Assembly (NCBI GenBank): GCA_023313575.1 | Contig: JAJTTP010000003.1 | Span: forward strand, 2,914,001-2,978,000 | Reading direction: 5' to 3' | From: Eutypella sp. D-1 | Lineage: Eukaryota > Ascomycota > Sordariomycetes > Xylariales > Diatrypaceae | Length of the DNA stretch: 64,000 nucleotides | Shown here: positions 46,438-58,393 of the stretch, piece after piece | Layout: each line of letters opens with the position of its first letter | How positions within the stretch are numbered: position 1 is the stretch's first letter | The notes under the pieces: model-generated | Seen by the model: the letters and a program-made list of their open reading frames with translations, nothing else | Told to the model about the DNA's origin: nothing | Databases searched by the model: none | Made by a program: the position numbers and the translations under genes

Positions 46438-46991
46438 GATCACGGTAGGTCCGGATTGCGCTGGATTGAATTTGAAGGCAGAATTATCGTATCGAAAACG
46501 GAAAAATCGCGGTATACTCGCGTTCACCAAGCACAATAAAGGGGTGACCACCTTCCAAAGACTTGACCGAAGGGGTTACTGCCAGCGAGTAACCGAAATA
46601 TGTACGCCAGGGGTGCAGATGCGTATTATCAGGAGAAATCAAGGTGTCGATGGCCTAGCAGAGATATGAGAGCGGCGCGAGTAGGGAACCGTCTTATGTC
46701 CATGTAGGGAAAGGGTTCGTTTCGGATTGGAAGAGGGGGTAGGAGGAGAGGTGGGAGGAGAAGAAATGGCGGACGAAGATTTCAAGGATGGGTCGCGGAA
46801 AGTTGAATGGAGAATTAAAACTTTCGGGATGCGTCGAGTTGTAAAATTATTAATAACAATCCCGTCGCCGAACCAGCTTTAGAGAGGCGCCAGAACAGAG
46901 CCAGAATAAACCACGGGGGGGCAAGGGGGGAAGTTCGCAAAATAACACTATCAGCTACTCTGATCTGTCCAGAACTCTTTCTTTCTCCCGG

Positions 46992-47030
46992 TCTCTCTCG
47001 CTCTCTCTCTCTCTTTCTCTTTCTCTCTCT
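46992..47030 (+). repeat. (CT)n/(TTTCTC) pyrimidine repeat
   Basis: About 39 nt of CT dinucleotides with TTT interruptions, about 560 bp upstream of the SET2 ATG; GA-rich on the sense strand of SET2. Confidence 0.85.
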
Positions 47031-48854
47031 AACTGTGCCAATTGAAGTCGTGATAGGGCGACATACAAGCAAATCAATATGCCTTATGCCCCTGGACCAT
47101 CGTGTACGCGTTCGTCCCTCGCATGGGTATTGTATGGTATTCGTAATTGTCGCGAGAGGGATCGTGGATTTGGTAGATGGTAAAATGGTAAAAGGTTGGA
47201 AGGTGGATGGGATGTTGTGGTAACTACCTTAGGTAGGTATGTAGTGGTAGTAAGTAATGTGGTAGTAATAATTCTTAGGTAGTACGAAGGAGCGCAGGTG
47301 TTTGTAAGGAAATGTATAAACCTTAACGGTAATGGGTAATGGGGTGGTAGGGAGTAGGGAGGGACTTTACGGATTCAAGGCTGTGGATTGGTCCAATCCG
47401 GTCCAATCTGCTAACTTTTAGGTACATACTTACACATACTTAGGTACCCTAAGTACTGTTGGATACGGTTACGGCATGCCGGCGATTAGGTGTGCCGCGT
47501 TAAAAGTTCATATATACATACAAAGCCTTTGTGCTTAAAGTTAGTTAGCATGCCGGCCAGCTGCCGGGTGGGTTGGTAGGTACATTAGCAAAGTACCTAA
47601 GCTGGCTCACGGGCCACCCGACTACCCTGGGAAAAGAGTTTTCATCAGCCACACCCGCCCCGACCTACCAAGCCTACCTGCCTTCCCGGGCTTGCCTGGC
47701 TAGACCCTTATACGTATAAGTACATATCTAGGTCCACTACATACATACCCATATAAGTAGTAAAGCTGGGGTAATCGCAACCAGCCCCACCAAAAAAGAT
47801 ACAACGTGGGGTTTTGATGGATGATACCCTGAACATGTCAAGGTTCGATTTACCGCTTTACCTAACTTTTTACCTGCGTGAAGAGTTAAGAGCACAAATA
47901 TCATCACATCAATTGGCTGCCGAACCAGCATAGTTTATCGGCTCCAGTCAATGGCTGGCCCATCTTTCCATTGGTAACTTTGGAACCGACCGGCCCCATC
48001 ATTAATAATGCTATGGAAAAATCCTAGCAAATAAATCCTAGTTCTTCCTGAGAACACTTATTTATTGATCAGCCGTACGTATTCACTGAGATAGGAAGAC
48101 GGATGGATTTAACTATATCGGGACATGAGGTTCGAACATGTCAATGTGTCTATCCGGTATGTATCCGGCATCAGTTTGTTATCGCTCCGTCTCTTCGTCG
48201 ATGCCAATTGCATATGCAACTCTCTGAATATGTGAACATAGTTGCGACAAGACACACAAGATATGGCGGACTTGGTGAGCTGGGCTAAGAGGGGAAGGGA
48301 AGAGAAGTCGATCAGTTCTCGGGCCGCCAGGCTTTGATCGGGAACTAGAGTAAAAGGCCTGGTCTTCTACATATGCAGATTTTGTCACATCTGGCTACTA
48401 CTTACCTCCTCGGCTTTGGACGAGATATACATATCTGGTTTGTGGCATGCCTCCTACCCCGGGTATCCAGTTAGGGGTGCCTAAGTGGTGTATCTATCAA
48501 TGCAGCCGCTACTCCACGCTCCACTTAGATGTCTTTCCCGGGCTCGGAGCGGCATATGTGTGATCCTCGACGCCTTCCCGTTTCGATCATGGGATGATAT
48601 CATTGGCATGGTGACTTTCGCGGGTTCGCACCCCAACCCGCACTTCGCAAGCCCCCCGGGTTGCTGTCTCTATGCATTCATGGCCATGCTGGCTTGCCGC
48701 CAACGCTTCTGTATAGCCCCCTTTCGGGACGGAATCGTTGCGACTCGTATGCAAGACATCGTCCTCAGGATTAACTTCAGGTTACCGAAGTCTACCGAAG
48801 TCTTGCCAAGAAACCCCCCCTCTCCCAAGAAAGATTTGAGAATTGTGACTTACC

Positions 48855-48891
48855 ACGAAGTGCTATCTACCCGATGTAGATAGCACTTCGT
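48855..48891. repeat. Perfect 16-bp inverted repeat with 5-nt loop
   Basis: Left arm ACGAAGTGCTATCTAC (48855-48870), loop CCGAT, right arm GTAGATAGCACTTCGT (48876-48891). The arms are fully complementary. No T-run follows it and no gene ends nearby. Confidence 0.95.
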
Positions 48892-51800
48892 CGTAGGGGG
48901 ATCTAGATTACCCCCGGACAGGAGGGCTTCACTCATATAATATACATGGCGTTCTCCGCATGCGCATGGTGCCTGATATGTGACATCCGGATCTTGCCAG
49001 ATCAGATCAGCATTTAGTCTGGTTTAACCCGTCAGATCAGATAAACGGTACGATCTTCCCGAGAGAGATCAATCATGCACACAGTATGCCGGAGAGTCCA
49101 GGTTGTTTTTTTCCCTTTATAAGACAACGGACAACGGACCAAGGTTGTTACTGGTATGGGTGGGTCTCCTATGAGAGACTGCCAGCACATTAATGCATAG
49201 ATGCGCCGAATGGGATGGGACAGAAAAGGCGGTATGGACTTAGGCCAGATAATAAAAAGCCCAGCGTCTGGAGCCGTCGAACAATAATTCATATAGAAGA
49301 GTCAAGAAGATTTTTTTTTCTGTCTTTCTCTCTTACCGTTATTTGAAAGGGAAAAAAATTTCCTGGCTTCATTTTCTTGCGGCAGAGCCAGATCTACATA
49401 TGCGTATATATATGTATAATCAGGCCAATTTTGACGGCCCGGTCTAGACGAATGAAGACCTGCACTCCTGCGAGCTTGTCGATACTTTAACTTTGTAGAT
49501 GCACGAACTCCTGATCCGTGCCCTATGACGGGAAGTCCTCCAGAAGGGTCCTTTCAGCATCGTGATTGGCGAGCTTCGGGCCACTCTCAGCCAGTCAAAA
49601 TTTTGACCAAGAACCCCGAACAAACCCACACAACCTACCGAAAACTTACAAGATGAAAGGACTTAAACGAAGAAGACGTTGCGAACAGCAGCAAACTTTC
49701 TAAGTTTGAAAGCGTTTGGGGAGGGGTTTTGAATGGCCAACCAGCCAATGGCAGCAGGATTCCTATCCGAAAATGGATATAGCGCAGCTGATGATGTGTA
49801 TGATATCGAAATGCTAATTGGGTTGACAGTCGTTGCACCTCTTTTTACGTTTAATGCTTACTTTGATTTCCATATGTGTCGAGCCTCGCTCACCGTTATT
49901 TGGAGAAGGGGAGACGAAGATGACAGCCAACAGCCAGCCATGACGACGATGGTCATAGCTGGCCATCGACGAAGACATCGAATGCGGGGGCCATATTATC
50001 GGAGGCATTCAATCAATCAACCGCGGTGGCCCCCAAAGAAATGCTGTGCTGAGATGCAACCACCACCATCGCCGCCTCCAGCCCCCCTCCACCCCTTAAA
50101 TACTCAGATACCATCACCACTACTACTCAAGGAAGAGGTCGAGTTCGCTGGTAGTGGCGGTGGTGATGTTGGTGGTGGTGGGTGACGATGGTGGTGTGGG
50201 AATGCGAAAATGCGAAAATGCATTTGAAATACCCACAGAGAAAAAGAAAAGGGAGAGAGAAGAAAAATCCGATTTCTCTGCTTTTCTATTGCTCGACAAA
50301 TGTTGGACAGCCCGCCCTCCCCCCACGGCGCCAATGGGAGACAAGCTGACGGAAACAACACAAAAGAAGTTGTCAGGCGACCGGATCCGTCTAAGCGGTC
50401 GTCGTGCGGCCTCTCAGCGATTGGCTTATGCCCCAAACGACCTAATATGCAAAGAGCGTAGCTGCATATGTCAGACCACCACCATTACCACCACCATCAC
50501 TACCACCACCATATTGCCCCATGTTCTCGCAGCCCTCCCCCTCCTCTTCTTTGCTGATGGCTGCATATGCAACTCGCATGAAAAGGAACATTGGCATCAG
50601 AGGCATGAGGTTTTATGGGGTATGGGGGTTTTCCTCTATGACGGAACGGGCTTTGTTTTTTATGTCGGCGATAAGGCAAAAGGGACATTTGCTTTTTTGG
50701 CATATGACCTGAAAAGCCCAGCCGAATTGCATCCGTTATTCTCAAACCTCTAACCCGTCTATCTGGTATCCAAGCTTGGAACCGACAACCCATATACTAT
50801 ACACATCTGCAAATAGGGGGGTTTTGCTGTTTGGCTATTTGGCTGTTTGATTTTGTGGTTTCGTGGCTTCGTGAATTTCGTGGTTTTAGGTTGTTAGTGG
50901 GTAAGAGTTGCACTGCATCCTGCCTACCTAGGTAGGTACTGTTTGTTATACTAACGACAGTTCCAAAAAAGACATATTCAGGTTCCAACCCTGACGGGTT
51001 TCCTTTCCAAGGTTGCCTTTTGATTGCTTTTTTTATTTATTCTTTCATGGCATTCATTTTCTTTGTACAAAGCCGGGGAATTAGAGGTACATGATCAATC
51101 ATTATTGCCTGTATAGGATACCTTCAGGGCTGTGCTGTGTCTCTCAAGTACCTAGGTAGGTAAGGGTGTTTTGATTGTTTACTATTCCATTGCTGATTGC
51201 AGGTTCTAGGTCCCTCTGTCCTCCACCCCCCCTCTATTCCCAAATCCTATCCCCCATTCGATGCCATAGTACTTAGTAGTAAGTGCGACAGGCCTAAAAC
51301 AGAAAAGAGCCGGGCGGGAAGTATTCTGGTATTCTTCCAGGGCTGGCCGGGGTATTTTAGGAACCGGGAGGAGGTCTTTTGGGTCTCATAAAAAGGTCGC
51401 TACCGGTACCTACCTACATGGTATACATTGTAAGTATATACCTGCTTATGTATGGTAGGTTATGTACTAATTACCTGGGTGTCTGGGTCGGGTCGGGCAG
51501 ATCTGGGGCTGAGAGGATCCTTGCGCCCGCGTTATCAGCAGGTACTGCCTATTACCCTATCCATGGATGTACCTGTGGACGTATCTTACCAGCTTACCAT
51601 TTTACATAACCGCAGCATTCAAGCCCTTGGAGGTTGATAGGTTTCGTTTCTTACCAAGAACCCCCACGATTCGATTTGCTTTGCTCCATTCGTATACGCA
51701 CGCATAGCACACACAGAGACACACAGAGGATCCAACAGGGATTATCTCGACTCAACATTTATAACTCACCATAGCCAATTACGAAGAGGATGAACCATGA

Positions 51801-52139
51801 ACCACTTCCTGTCGCTACCATCATCACATGATTTGGTTTCAGTATCTTTTATGTTGATTGCATAGTTAACTACAGGAAAGGAAGAGATAGAGAGGGAAAC
51901 AAAAAGAGTGGGAAAAGAGAAACGAAACAAGCAACAGAAGAAAAGAAAAACGAGGAGGTAAAAAAAAAAAGGAAGGAAAGAAACGCGATTCCTAGCAGAC
52001 TTCTTGATATTCCTGATATCCCTGATACTTAGTAGCCCTGGCAGCCCTGGCAGCCCCGGGGTGTTTCTAAAGTTATCATCATCTCGGCAAGGTAGACTAG
52101 GATAAGGGAGCCCGCAAACCCGCAATCCACCCAAGAGTC

Positions 52140-52270
52140 CACCATCAAAGTCCACACGGAACTACCAGGACCACCAGAACTACATACCAGGAGCGCCAGG
52201 ACCACCAGGACCACCACCAAAATCCACCAGTCCACCAAGTCCACCAAGCCCACTCGTCCACCCACCAGTT
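52140..52270 (+). repeat. CCACCAGGA/CCACCAAG-type degenerate repeats
   Basis: Many near-copies of CCACCA followed by GGA, AG or GT. The minus strand is open for 85 codons through them but reads only as low-complexity Val/Leu/Gly. Confidence 0.7.
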
Positions 52271-53033
52271 CAGTCCTTAACAATTACCGGCATCCCGATC
52301 AGGTCAGGTCAGGTCAGGCAAGTCGCGCATCAGGCGTCAGTCCAGCCCAGCCTACACACACACCCTCTCTCTCTACGGGTAACTACCAGTAGCTGCAACA
52401 AGAACAACAACAAAGACAATAGCAGCGGCGGCGGCAGCAACAACAGCAGTAAAAGAAAGGAAAATATTACCTAGTCAGCTGGCCTCACCCGTGAGAGATT
52501 GAAGCCCTATACACTCACTACTACCTGACTATTTGACTACTTCGAGGGCTATCTACTTGCCGGTTTTCCAGGCTTGATCCCCGTGGACATTACTATCTAT
52601 CATATTACTACCTACCTAGGTAGGTATTATACATGTTAGGTATCGTATAGCTACTGTCATCATCTCCATACCATCAAGGGCAATCATTATCCATGATACC
52701 TGCATATATCCAGGAATATTGGAATTGTGCTAGAATACTTCCCTCACTAAATCCGCCCTACGAGAGACCCCCCAAGGAAAGCACCCCAGACCACCACCCC
52801 CCGGCAGCCCTGGCCAAAAAGGAAAAAAATCAACGTTTCCGCGCGCACGTTTGCTCTCTACCCATACCCCTGTAAAGAGTAAACGCAAGCGCTGAGGCAG
52901 CTCGTCCGTCCGAGGCCTTGATTCTTAATGGGTTTAATCGTTCGGGGCCGGTCGCTGTTAACCGTTAACTAACCTTGGAACCCGTCGATGGACTGATCTG
53001 TGAACTCCCCTTACAAAGCAGAGCGACAACGGC

Positions 53034-53061
53034 TGGTTACTGGTTACTGGTTACTGGTTGC
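53034..53061 (+). repeat. (TGGTTAC)3 plus one variant copy
   Basis: Three perfect 7-bp copies and a fourth ending TGGTTGC, about 550 bp upstream of the AT-hook gene. Confidence 0.9.
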
Positions 53062-53602
53062 TTTTTTTCCCTACTCGTCCGTCCCTTCGTGCGACCCAAC
53101 TGAGACACACCTTCGCTTCTTTTCTGCTCGGCTCCAAATTTTCTTTCTTCCAGAAGACGCGCGCTTGTTATCTACTTTTTTTGCGCGCGTCTTTCGGACC
53201 TCTCGCGAGGCTCCCGCATCCTCCTTTCTCCTGTCCTCGTTACCCTTGTTGACTACCTCCCCCTCCCCTTTCCCCGAAAACTGACGACCCTTGCGAATGA
53301 CACGCCCGTCTGCCTGGATCCCTCAAGGCTTCAGACTGCGCCTTCATTACTTCGCCATGGGGATTTGGTAGAAAATTATTAGAACTTGTCGAACTTTACC
53401 AATTCTTGTCACTCACTTTCTTACATCCGGTATCCGCCATCCGCTTTTTGCCGCTAGCTTTCTTCCCAACGATACTTCCCCTCTTGACATATATACCCTA
53501 GGAGTATTGCTTACTGCAAATGAATTGCTCACAAGTTTGGTTTTCTCATTCCCCCCACCCCTCACTCGCTCTTAGCCTCAACGACCCAAAGATTAGTTCG
53601 CC

Positions 53603-54747
53603 ATGGATGTATCATTTTCAGACGACGAGAAGGTGCGTTGTTCCCCCGCGTGTTGGCCGGCTAAGAAATCGTCCGAAGCTAACCGTGCCACTGTTTTGGG
53701 CCCTCGTAGCGATTTGTGCTCGGGGAAATAATCAAAGTCAGCAGCCTGGATGTTGCAACTCTGATAGAGTTCATCAAAGCGCACAATGTTGAACCAAATT
53801 GGTTACTGATGCAACTCCCAGGTGGTATGTTGTCAAGGTTGCATCCTCCATAATCCTAGTCTCCTAATGTTTTAACCCTAGGCCGCAACATGAACCAGTG
53901 TCTGGGAGCCTACGAAAATATGTTCCAAGTCAAATGTCCTCCGCCATTACCGAATCTTAAGCGGAAATCCCTGAGCGATCTTGTTGACCATCCAGCAAAG
54001 AGGCAGGCCCTCATGCCTCCTGTCGACCCTCCCGCAGTCCCGGCGCGAACCATTCAGCCGCGTCCGCCACCTCCAAACGGATACACAACGGCACCACCGG
54101 GCACCAGTAGCTCAGGCCTAACCGCCGCTGGGAAGAAGCGTGGCCGGCCTTCTAAGGCGGAGAAGGAAGCGCAAGCGCAAGCTCGAGCGAACCAATCTCG
54201 AGCGACAGAGTATACGCCCATCACTCCAGCACCGTTGGCCCCAGCTGTACATCAACCGCAGCGAGAACATGTTTCTTCCCCGGGTTACGAAATAGCAGGC
54301 AGCTCCATCGATCAGAGACAGAACAAACGCGCAAGGCCATCGACGACAGACACCGCACAGCAGCAGAACAGCGCGTATCCGCTAGCTCCTCTAGTCTCAC
54401 CAGCATCCGCTACTGGTACACCACGCGGACTTCCAGAGCCGTTGGAGCATGGTGAGAAGGGTACGACATCACCTCGTGATCGGCCGAGCGATCCCCGATG
54501 GTCACCACCGTTTCTTCCACGTATTCATCAACAGGATCTATCACATACACCACATATGCTTTCTCCGATACAGCACCGCCATCCTGCGCCTCTGCTCTAC
54601 CCACTTCCACCGCCACCGCAACCACCCGCATACGAGCCTTACAGGGGTCCCGATCCGATATTCCCGGATAGAGACCGATCCAGAGTCGTGCCCGATCAGC
54701 CTCCGAAGTCATCATCACCTGCTTCTATATCAGCAAGCCGAGTCTAG
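53603..54747 (+). CDS. AT-hook protein (336 aa, three exons)
   Basis: Exons 53603-53632, 53710-53824 and 53882-54747 sum to 337 codons. The N-terminus (MDVSFSDDEKRFVLGEIIKV, then AHNVEPNWLLMQLPGGRNMN) forms a compact helical segment of about 60 residues. This segment is followed by LKRKSLSDLVDHPAKRQ and a Pro-rich stretch. A single AT-hook (KKRGRPSKAEKEA, core GRP at residues 136-138) suggests binding in the minor groove of AT-rich DNA. The rest is disordered, Pro/Gln/Arg-rich. Similar AT-hook proteins of unknown function occur in Sordariomycetes. For intron 2 I chose the donor GTATGT at 53825 over GTGGTA at 53822; the difference is one Gly codon. The first exon codes ten residues. Nuclear localisation is inferred from the basic motifs. 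Confidence 0.85.
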
Positions 54748-55720
54748 AGAATGCGCATTTATCAGCACTCGCGGTTCTTCATCTTGATTTACGGCGTTTT
54801 TGGGTCCTCGGGGAACTTCATTTCTTCGATTTTGAGCGAGACGGCGATACCATCCTCACTTGCCATTTTATCCGTTCAAGTACATGGTCATCATTGTAAC
54901 CTTGACCCCCTCAGTGCTCTAGACAGTGCTGTTTGATACCCATATTTATACGCTTCGTCCTCTCATTATCCGGCGACAAACGGTTCATCTTTTTCTGGTT
55001 TCAGGATGGCGAATCTCTTGCTGCTGATTCCCATAGGGATTCTTTGTGTTTTCTTGGATCATATTTGGATTCCCCCGCTTTTTTTTGGTCATAAGGTTTC
55101 TTATATTTTTTACTACTTGGGTTTGGATGGGCAGGAGTGTGTTTTTTGCTATATACCGACAATCACATTCATCAGCCCATTAACTCGCTCGACGCATAAT
55201 GGTTATGATCTCATGTCTCTGGCGTTTATATAGTTGTTTTTATGTGCTTTATTTTCTTTCATATTGCCTGTATAACTACACTGCTGGAAACTTCCCCCCC
55301 CGCCAACATTGCCCTCATGGGTTGGCAGGAGGGCGACAAGGAGAGATTCCATGCCCAGTCACGGTATACACGTCGTATAGGGATAGTACTTTTTGGCATA
55401 TTACAAATCTACGACTGACAGCACCGACTCGACTACTCAGCGCGCGTGTGTACGCTATCGACGAAAGGGAAACGAAAAAGATTTGAGGATGGGGGTGAGA
55501 ATGTCTGCCTCTGACGGGCCATTATGCTTCGATTTACTACCTACGATGGTTCTCCCCATCATGATACATCTGTATCTATTAGATTATATAGAAGCTTATG
55601 GAGAGGCTTGACTACGTTATACAATCGAGCATTAAACTATTATGAACTGTGTGACAAAAAGTCTGGGATTCTGTAGCGGACAATGAACCCCGGCCTGGTT
55701 GGTTTGCCCTCCAGCCCCCT

Positions 55721-55734
55721 CCCCCCCCCCCCCC
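55721..55734 (+). repeat. Poly-C (14) adjoining T-rich tract
   Basis: Fourteen C followed directly by about 25 nt of nearly pure T. Confidence 0.9.
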
Positions 55735-57263
55735 TTTTTTTTTCTTTTTTTCTTTATTCTGAGTTTTCTAATTTTCTGATTTTCTGATTTTCTCTCTCAC
55801 TAAGAAAAGTTTGACTCAACCTAACATAACAAACAAGCCTGCAACTCCCGTAAGGCGGCCCCCTCCCCCCCCCCCTTTGTTCTACCACTATCCCCGTCAC
55901 CAGATGCACATATGTAACCACATAACTAGACATTACATACACACCTCGGAGACAACAAAGAAAAGCAAAGTGAAACAAAATAATGGGATGTTTGAATTCA
56001 AGGTATAGAAGAGAATGGGATAGAGGGGGCATGGCCGGCTTAACTTTGACTTCGCTTATACAGTTGCTTATACAGTATTGGAAGAAGGGAGAAATATAGA
56101 AGAGAGACAAGGCAAGGCAAGGCAGGACAAGGCAGCCAATGGAGTCGCGCGGGAAAAGCGACGTAGCATCGGGCGTCGTTTGGGGTCATACATCTACATC
56201 CACATACCACGCACCAACCCACCCACCCACAAATACGCACCAAGGTATAAAAAAAAAGCCCGCCTCAGGCACCCGCCCCCCTGCACGGTCCGGGTTGCAT
56301 CGACTTTAGGATCCAGGTTAGGTCAATGCAACGTGAGGCAAGGCTGGGCGGCGAGTGGACTCGATTCATCCTGGCTGGCTGGATGGCTACCCTAGCTATA
56401 CCTCGTTGCCTGCCTACCTAGCCTTCTGAAGTGATTGGCTAAGATCATCGTCTTACTCACCTGCCTACCTACTGGAGTCGAATAGATAGATAGACACACA
56501 CTGCTGGCGGGTGCCTCTGTGTGTAACCCTAAGGGTTGGGGTTTCTGGGCACGAGTCCTCTGCGTCAACTAGCTAGCTAGCCAGGCTGCCCAGGCTGCCA
56601 ACCCTCTCCTCATCATATCGCCCGCCCGCCATCTATGGTGTGGTATTTTTTGGTCGGTTTGCCTCGTCTTGACTCCCAGTGGAGGGGGATGAATATATGG
56701 ATACACGGGCGAATGAATGGATGGACGGACGGTACGGTACGGACCAATCGACAGGCCTCTCTCTGCCTTCCCTGCCCTTCCCCCGTATCCCTTCCTACAG
56801 TGGGACGAACGACGGCCATCGGCGATTATTGGGCGATGGGCATTCAATGTGGTTCCTCAGCGTTGACAGAGGGTAGTCTAGTCAATAAGGGGGTGTCACT
56901 TTTTCTCTTCCTTCCACTACGCTTCCCCCGATCCCAGACCCCTCCCCAAACTTCGAGTCAAGGGCCGTCATTATTGGTACTCGACTTGCGTAGTATCCGC
57001 TGTGACTGATAACTAGAGTAGTATACTATGCCATGCCATATCACACCGTGTGGTATCATCGCCGGCTTGCAGAGTTTGCTCTCCCCCCGCTTCCCAGAAC
57101 CGTCTGGCTGATAATCTGCGGATGTACCCGTGTCTCGATTCCAATCATCCGGCCATTTCATGTGTGCGCGTATGAGTTATGAGTCTTGCACATTGAATTT
57201 TAAGGTTTGCTGTTTCTCCTTTGTTCTTCAACATAGTGTGCTCGTAAGCTCGGTTTAAGGTAC

Positions 57264-57290
57264 GGGGGTGGAGGGGGTGGAGGGGGTGGA
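57264..57290 (+). repeat. (GGGGGTGGA)3 tandem repeat
   Basis: Three perfect 9-bp copies with six G runs of two or five; quadruplex-prone. Confidence 0.9.
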
Positions 57291-58072
57291 TGGATGAGAG
57301 AACCTGTCGTACGTACCCCTATTCTTGGGAGGACAAAGGAGGCGCGCTTATTCTGGGAAAAGAAGGGACCACCAACCCAACTTGTTGAGATGGGAGGGGA
57401 TGCCTGCTTTGTCGCTTCATTCAGCCGTTTGCTTGCTCGCTCGCTCGCTTGCCAAGATAACTTGTTCCTATCCATGATGGGCATGTCTGTCCACCTTTCT
57501 TCCATGGGGTGGATAGGTAGTTAGTCAATGGACCACATAATAGTTGTACGAGAATATATTGAGCGGAATCAATGGTGCCACCTGCAACGCAACTAAGTTC
57601 ATCCCACCCCATGCTGTGGAGGGCCTTCACCGAGTAATCATCGAAACAGCCTATGTACCCTGCCCTCCACTGGGATTGCCAGGCCACAAAGAACGCCAGA
57701 GTGGCGGGAGATGTACGACCGCATGTGGGATCATGCCTTGATATCGAATCTCGACGTTGGATATTAGCACCCGAGCAGCCAGTACACGGGCTCTGGAGAG
57801 ATATACTTGTGTAAAAACATCCCAGTGCAGCCCATAACTTGGTTTCATCACTGCGATGGCAAACACTCAGACATGCGCACACACATGCATATGCATATAC
57901 GATGCGTCATACCTGGCCAGCAGCAAACAAGACAGAATGCTCCGTAGCACGGCAACACATAACACGAGCAGCGGGAAAAAAGGGAAAGGAAAAAAGAGCG
58001 AGACAGACAGACAGACACGAAGACAAACAGGTACATCTAAACCTCTATTGACACCTCCACTTATACGTATCC

Positions 58073-58393
58073 TCACACCCCTCCTTCTCTAGGAAATTCC
58101 TTGGGCTCATTTCCAGGCCCTCCCTCAGGTATATCATTTAGGACAGTACCACCCTTTTGTGTGGGTGGTTTACTACCATCTTTCTTTTGCTTCTCCTTTT
58201 CCTTCTTCAATCGCCGCTTCTTCCGCTCTTTCAGCCTCTTGCCGTTCTCGATATAGAAGAAGCTGAAGGCGCACACAAGCAGAACGCCGGCGATGATGAA
58301 CGCGATGCCAACGGCCCCGACCTGCGGTTGTGACCCCGGGTCTCGGGCCCTGAGGGCCCTCTCAGGGTGGGCTGAGGATGGAATGGGGACCAT
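58073..58393 (-). CDS. Small single-pass membrane protein with Lys-rich tail (106 aa), unidentified
   Basis: ATG 58393 to TAG 58073. About 24 polar residues precede one hydrophobic helix (residues 26-48, VGAVGIAFIIAGVLLVCAFS). Next comes a strongly basic stretch (RLKERKKRRLKKEKEKQKK, about 54-72) and a Pro/Gly tail. By the positive-inside rule the C-terminus would be cytosolic. No family was recognised. There is no intron in the frame; an upstream exon is possible because the frame stays open for some codons before the ATG. The clean helix plus basic flank makes it more convincing than the surrounding chance frames, but it remains a prediction. Confidence 0.45.
   Translation of the reverse strand: MVPIPSSAHPERALRARDPGSQPQVGAVGIAFIIAGVLLVCAFSFFYIENGKRLKERKKRRLKKEKEKQKKDGSKPPTQKGGTVLNDIPEGGPGNEPKEFPREGGV

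Larger units (their letters stand above)
46438..53602. other. Gene-poor region (7.2 kb)
   Basis: SET2 promoter on the left and AT-hook gene promoter on the right. No frame with a domain or coherent exon chain was found. It contains a hairpin at 48855-48891, three TACCTAGGTA palindromes (50925, 51149, 52613), and CCACCAGGA-type repetitive sequence at 52140-52270. CT-rich sequence precedes the AT-hook gene. Confidence 0.5.
54748..58072. other. Intergenic region (3.3 kb)
   Basis: 3' flank of the AT-hook gene, then homopolymer and G-rich repeats. Frames up to 153 codons (57421-57882, minus) lack protein-like sequence. Confidence 0.5.

Noticed and set aside
50154..50753. 199-codon open frame, plus strand
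   Set aside because: Built from GGT/ACC repeats and homopolymers; no protein-like segment.
52029..52283. Hydrophobic 85-codon frame, minus strand, resembling a membrane protein
   Set aside because: Arises from CCACCA-type repeats read as Val/Leu/Gly; no non-repetitive support.
57421..57882. 153-codon frame with several Cys, minus strand
   Set aside because: Cys are unpatterned and the frame has no splice-linked extension or known motif.
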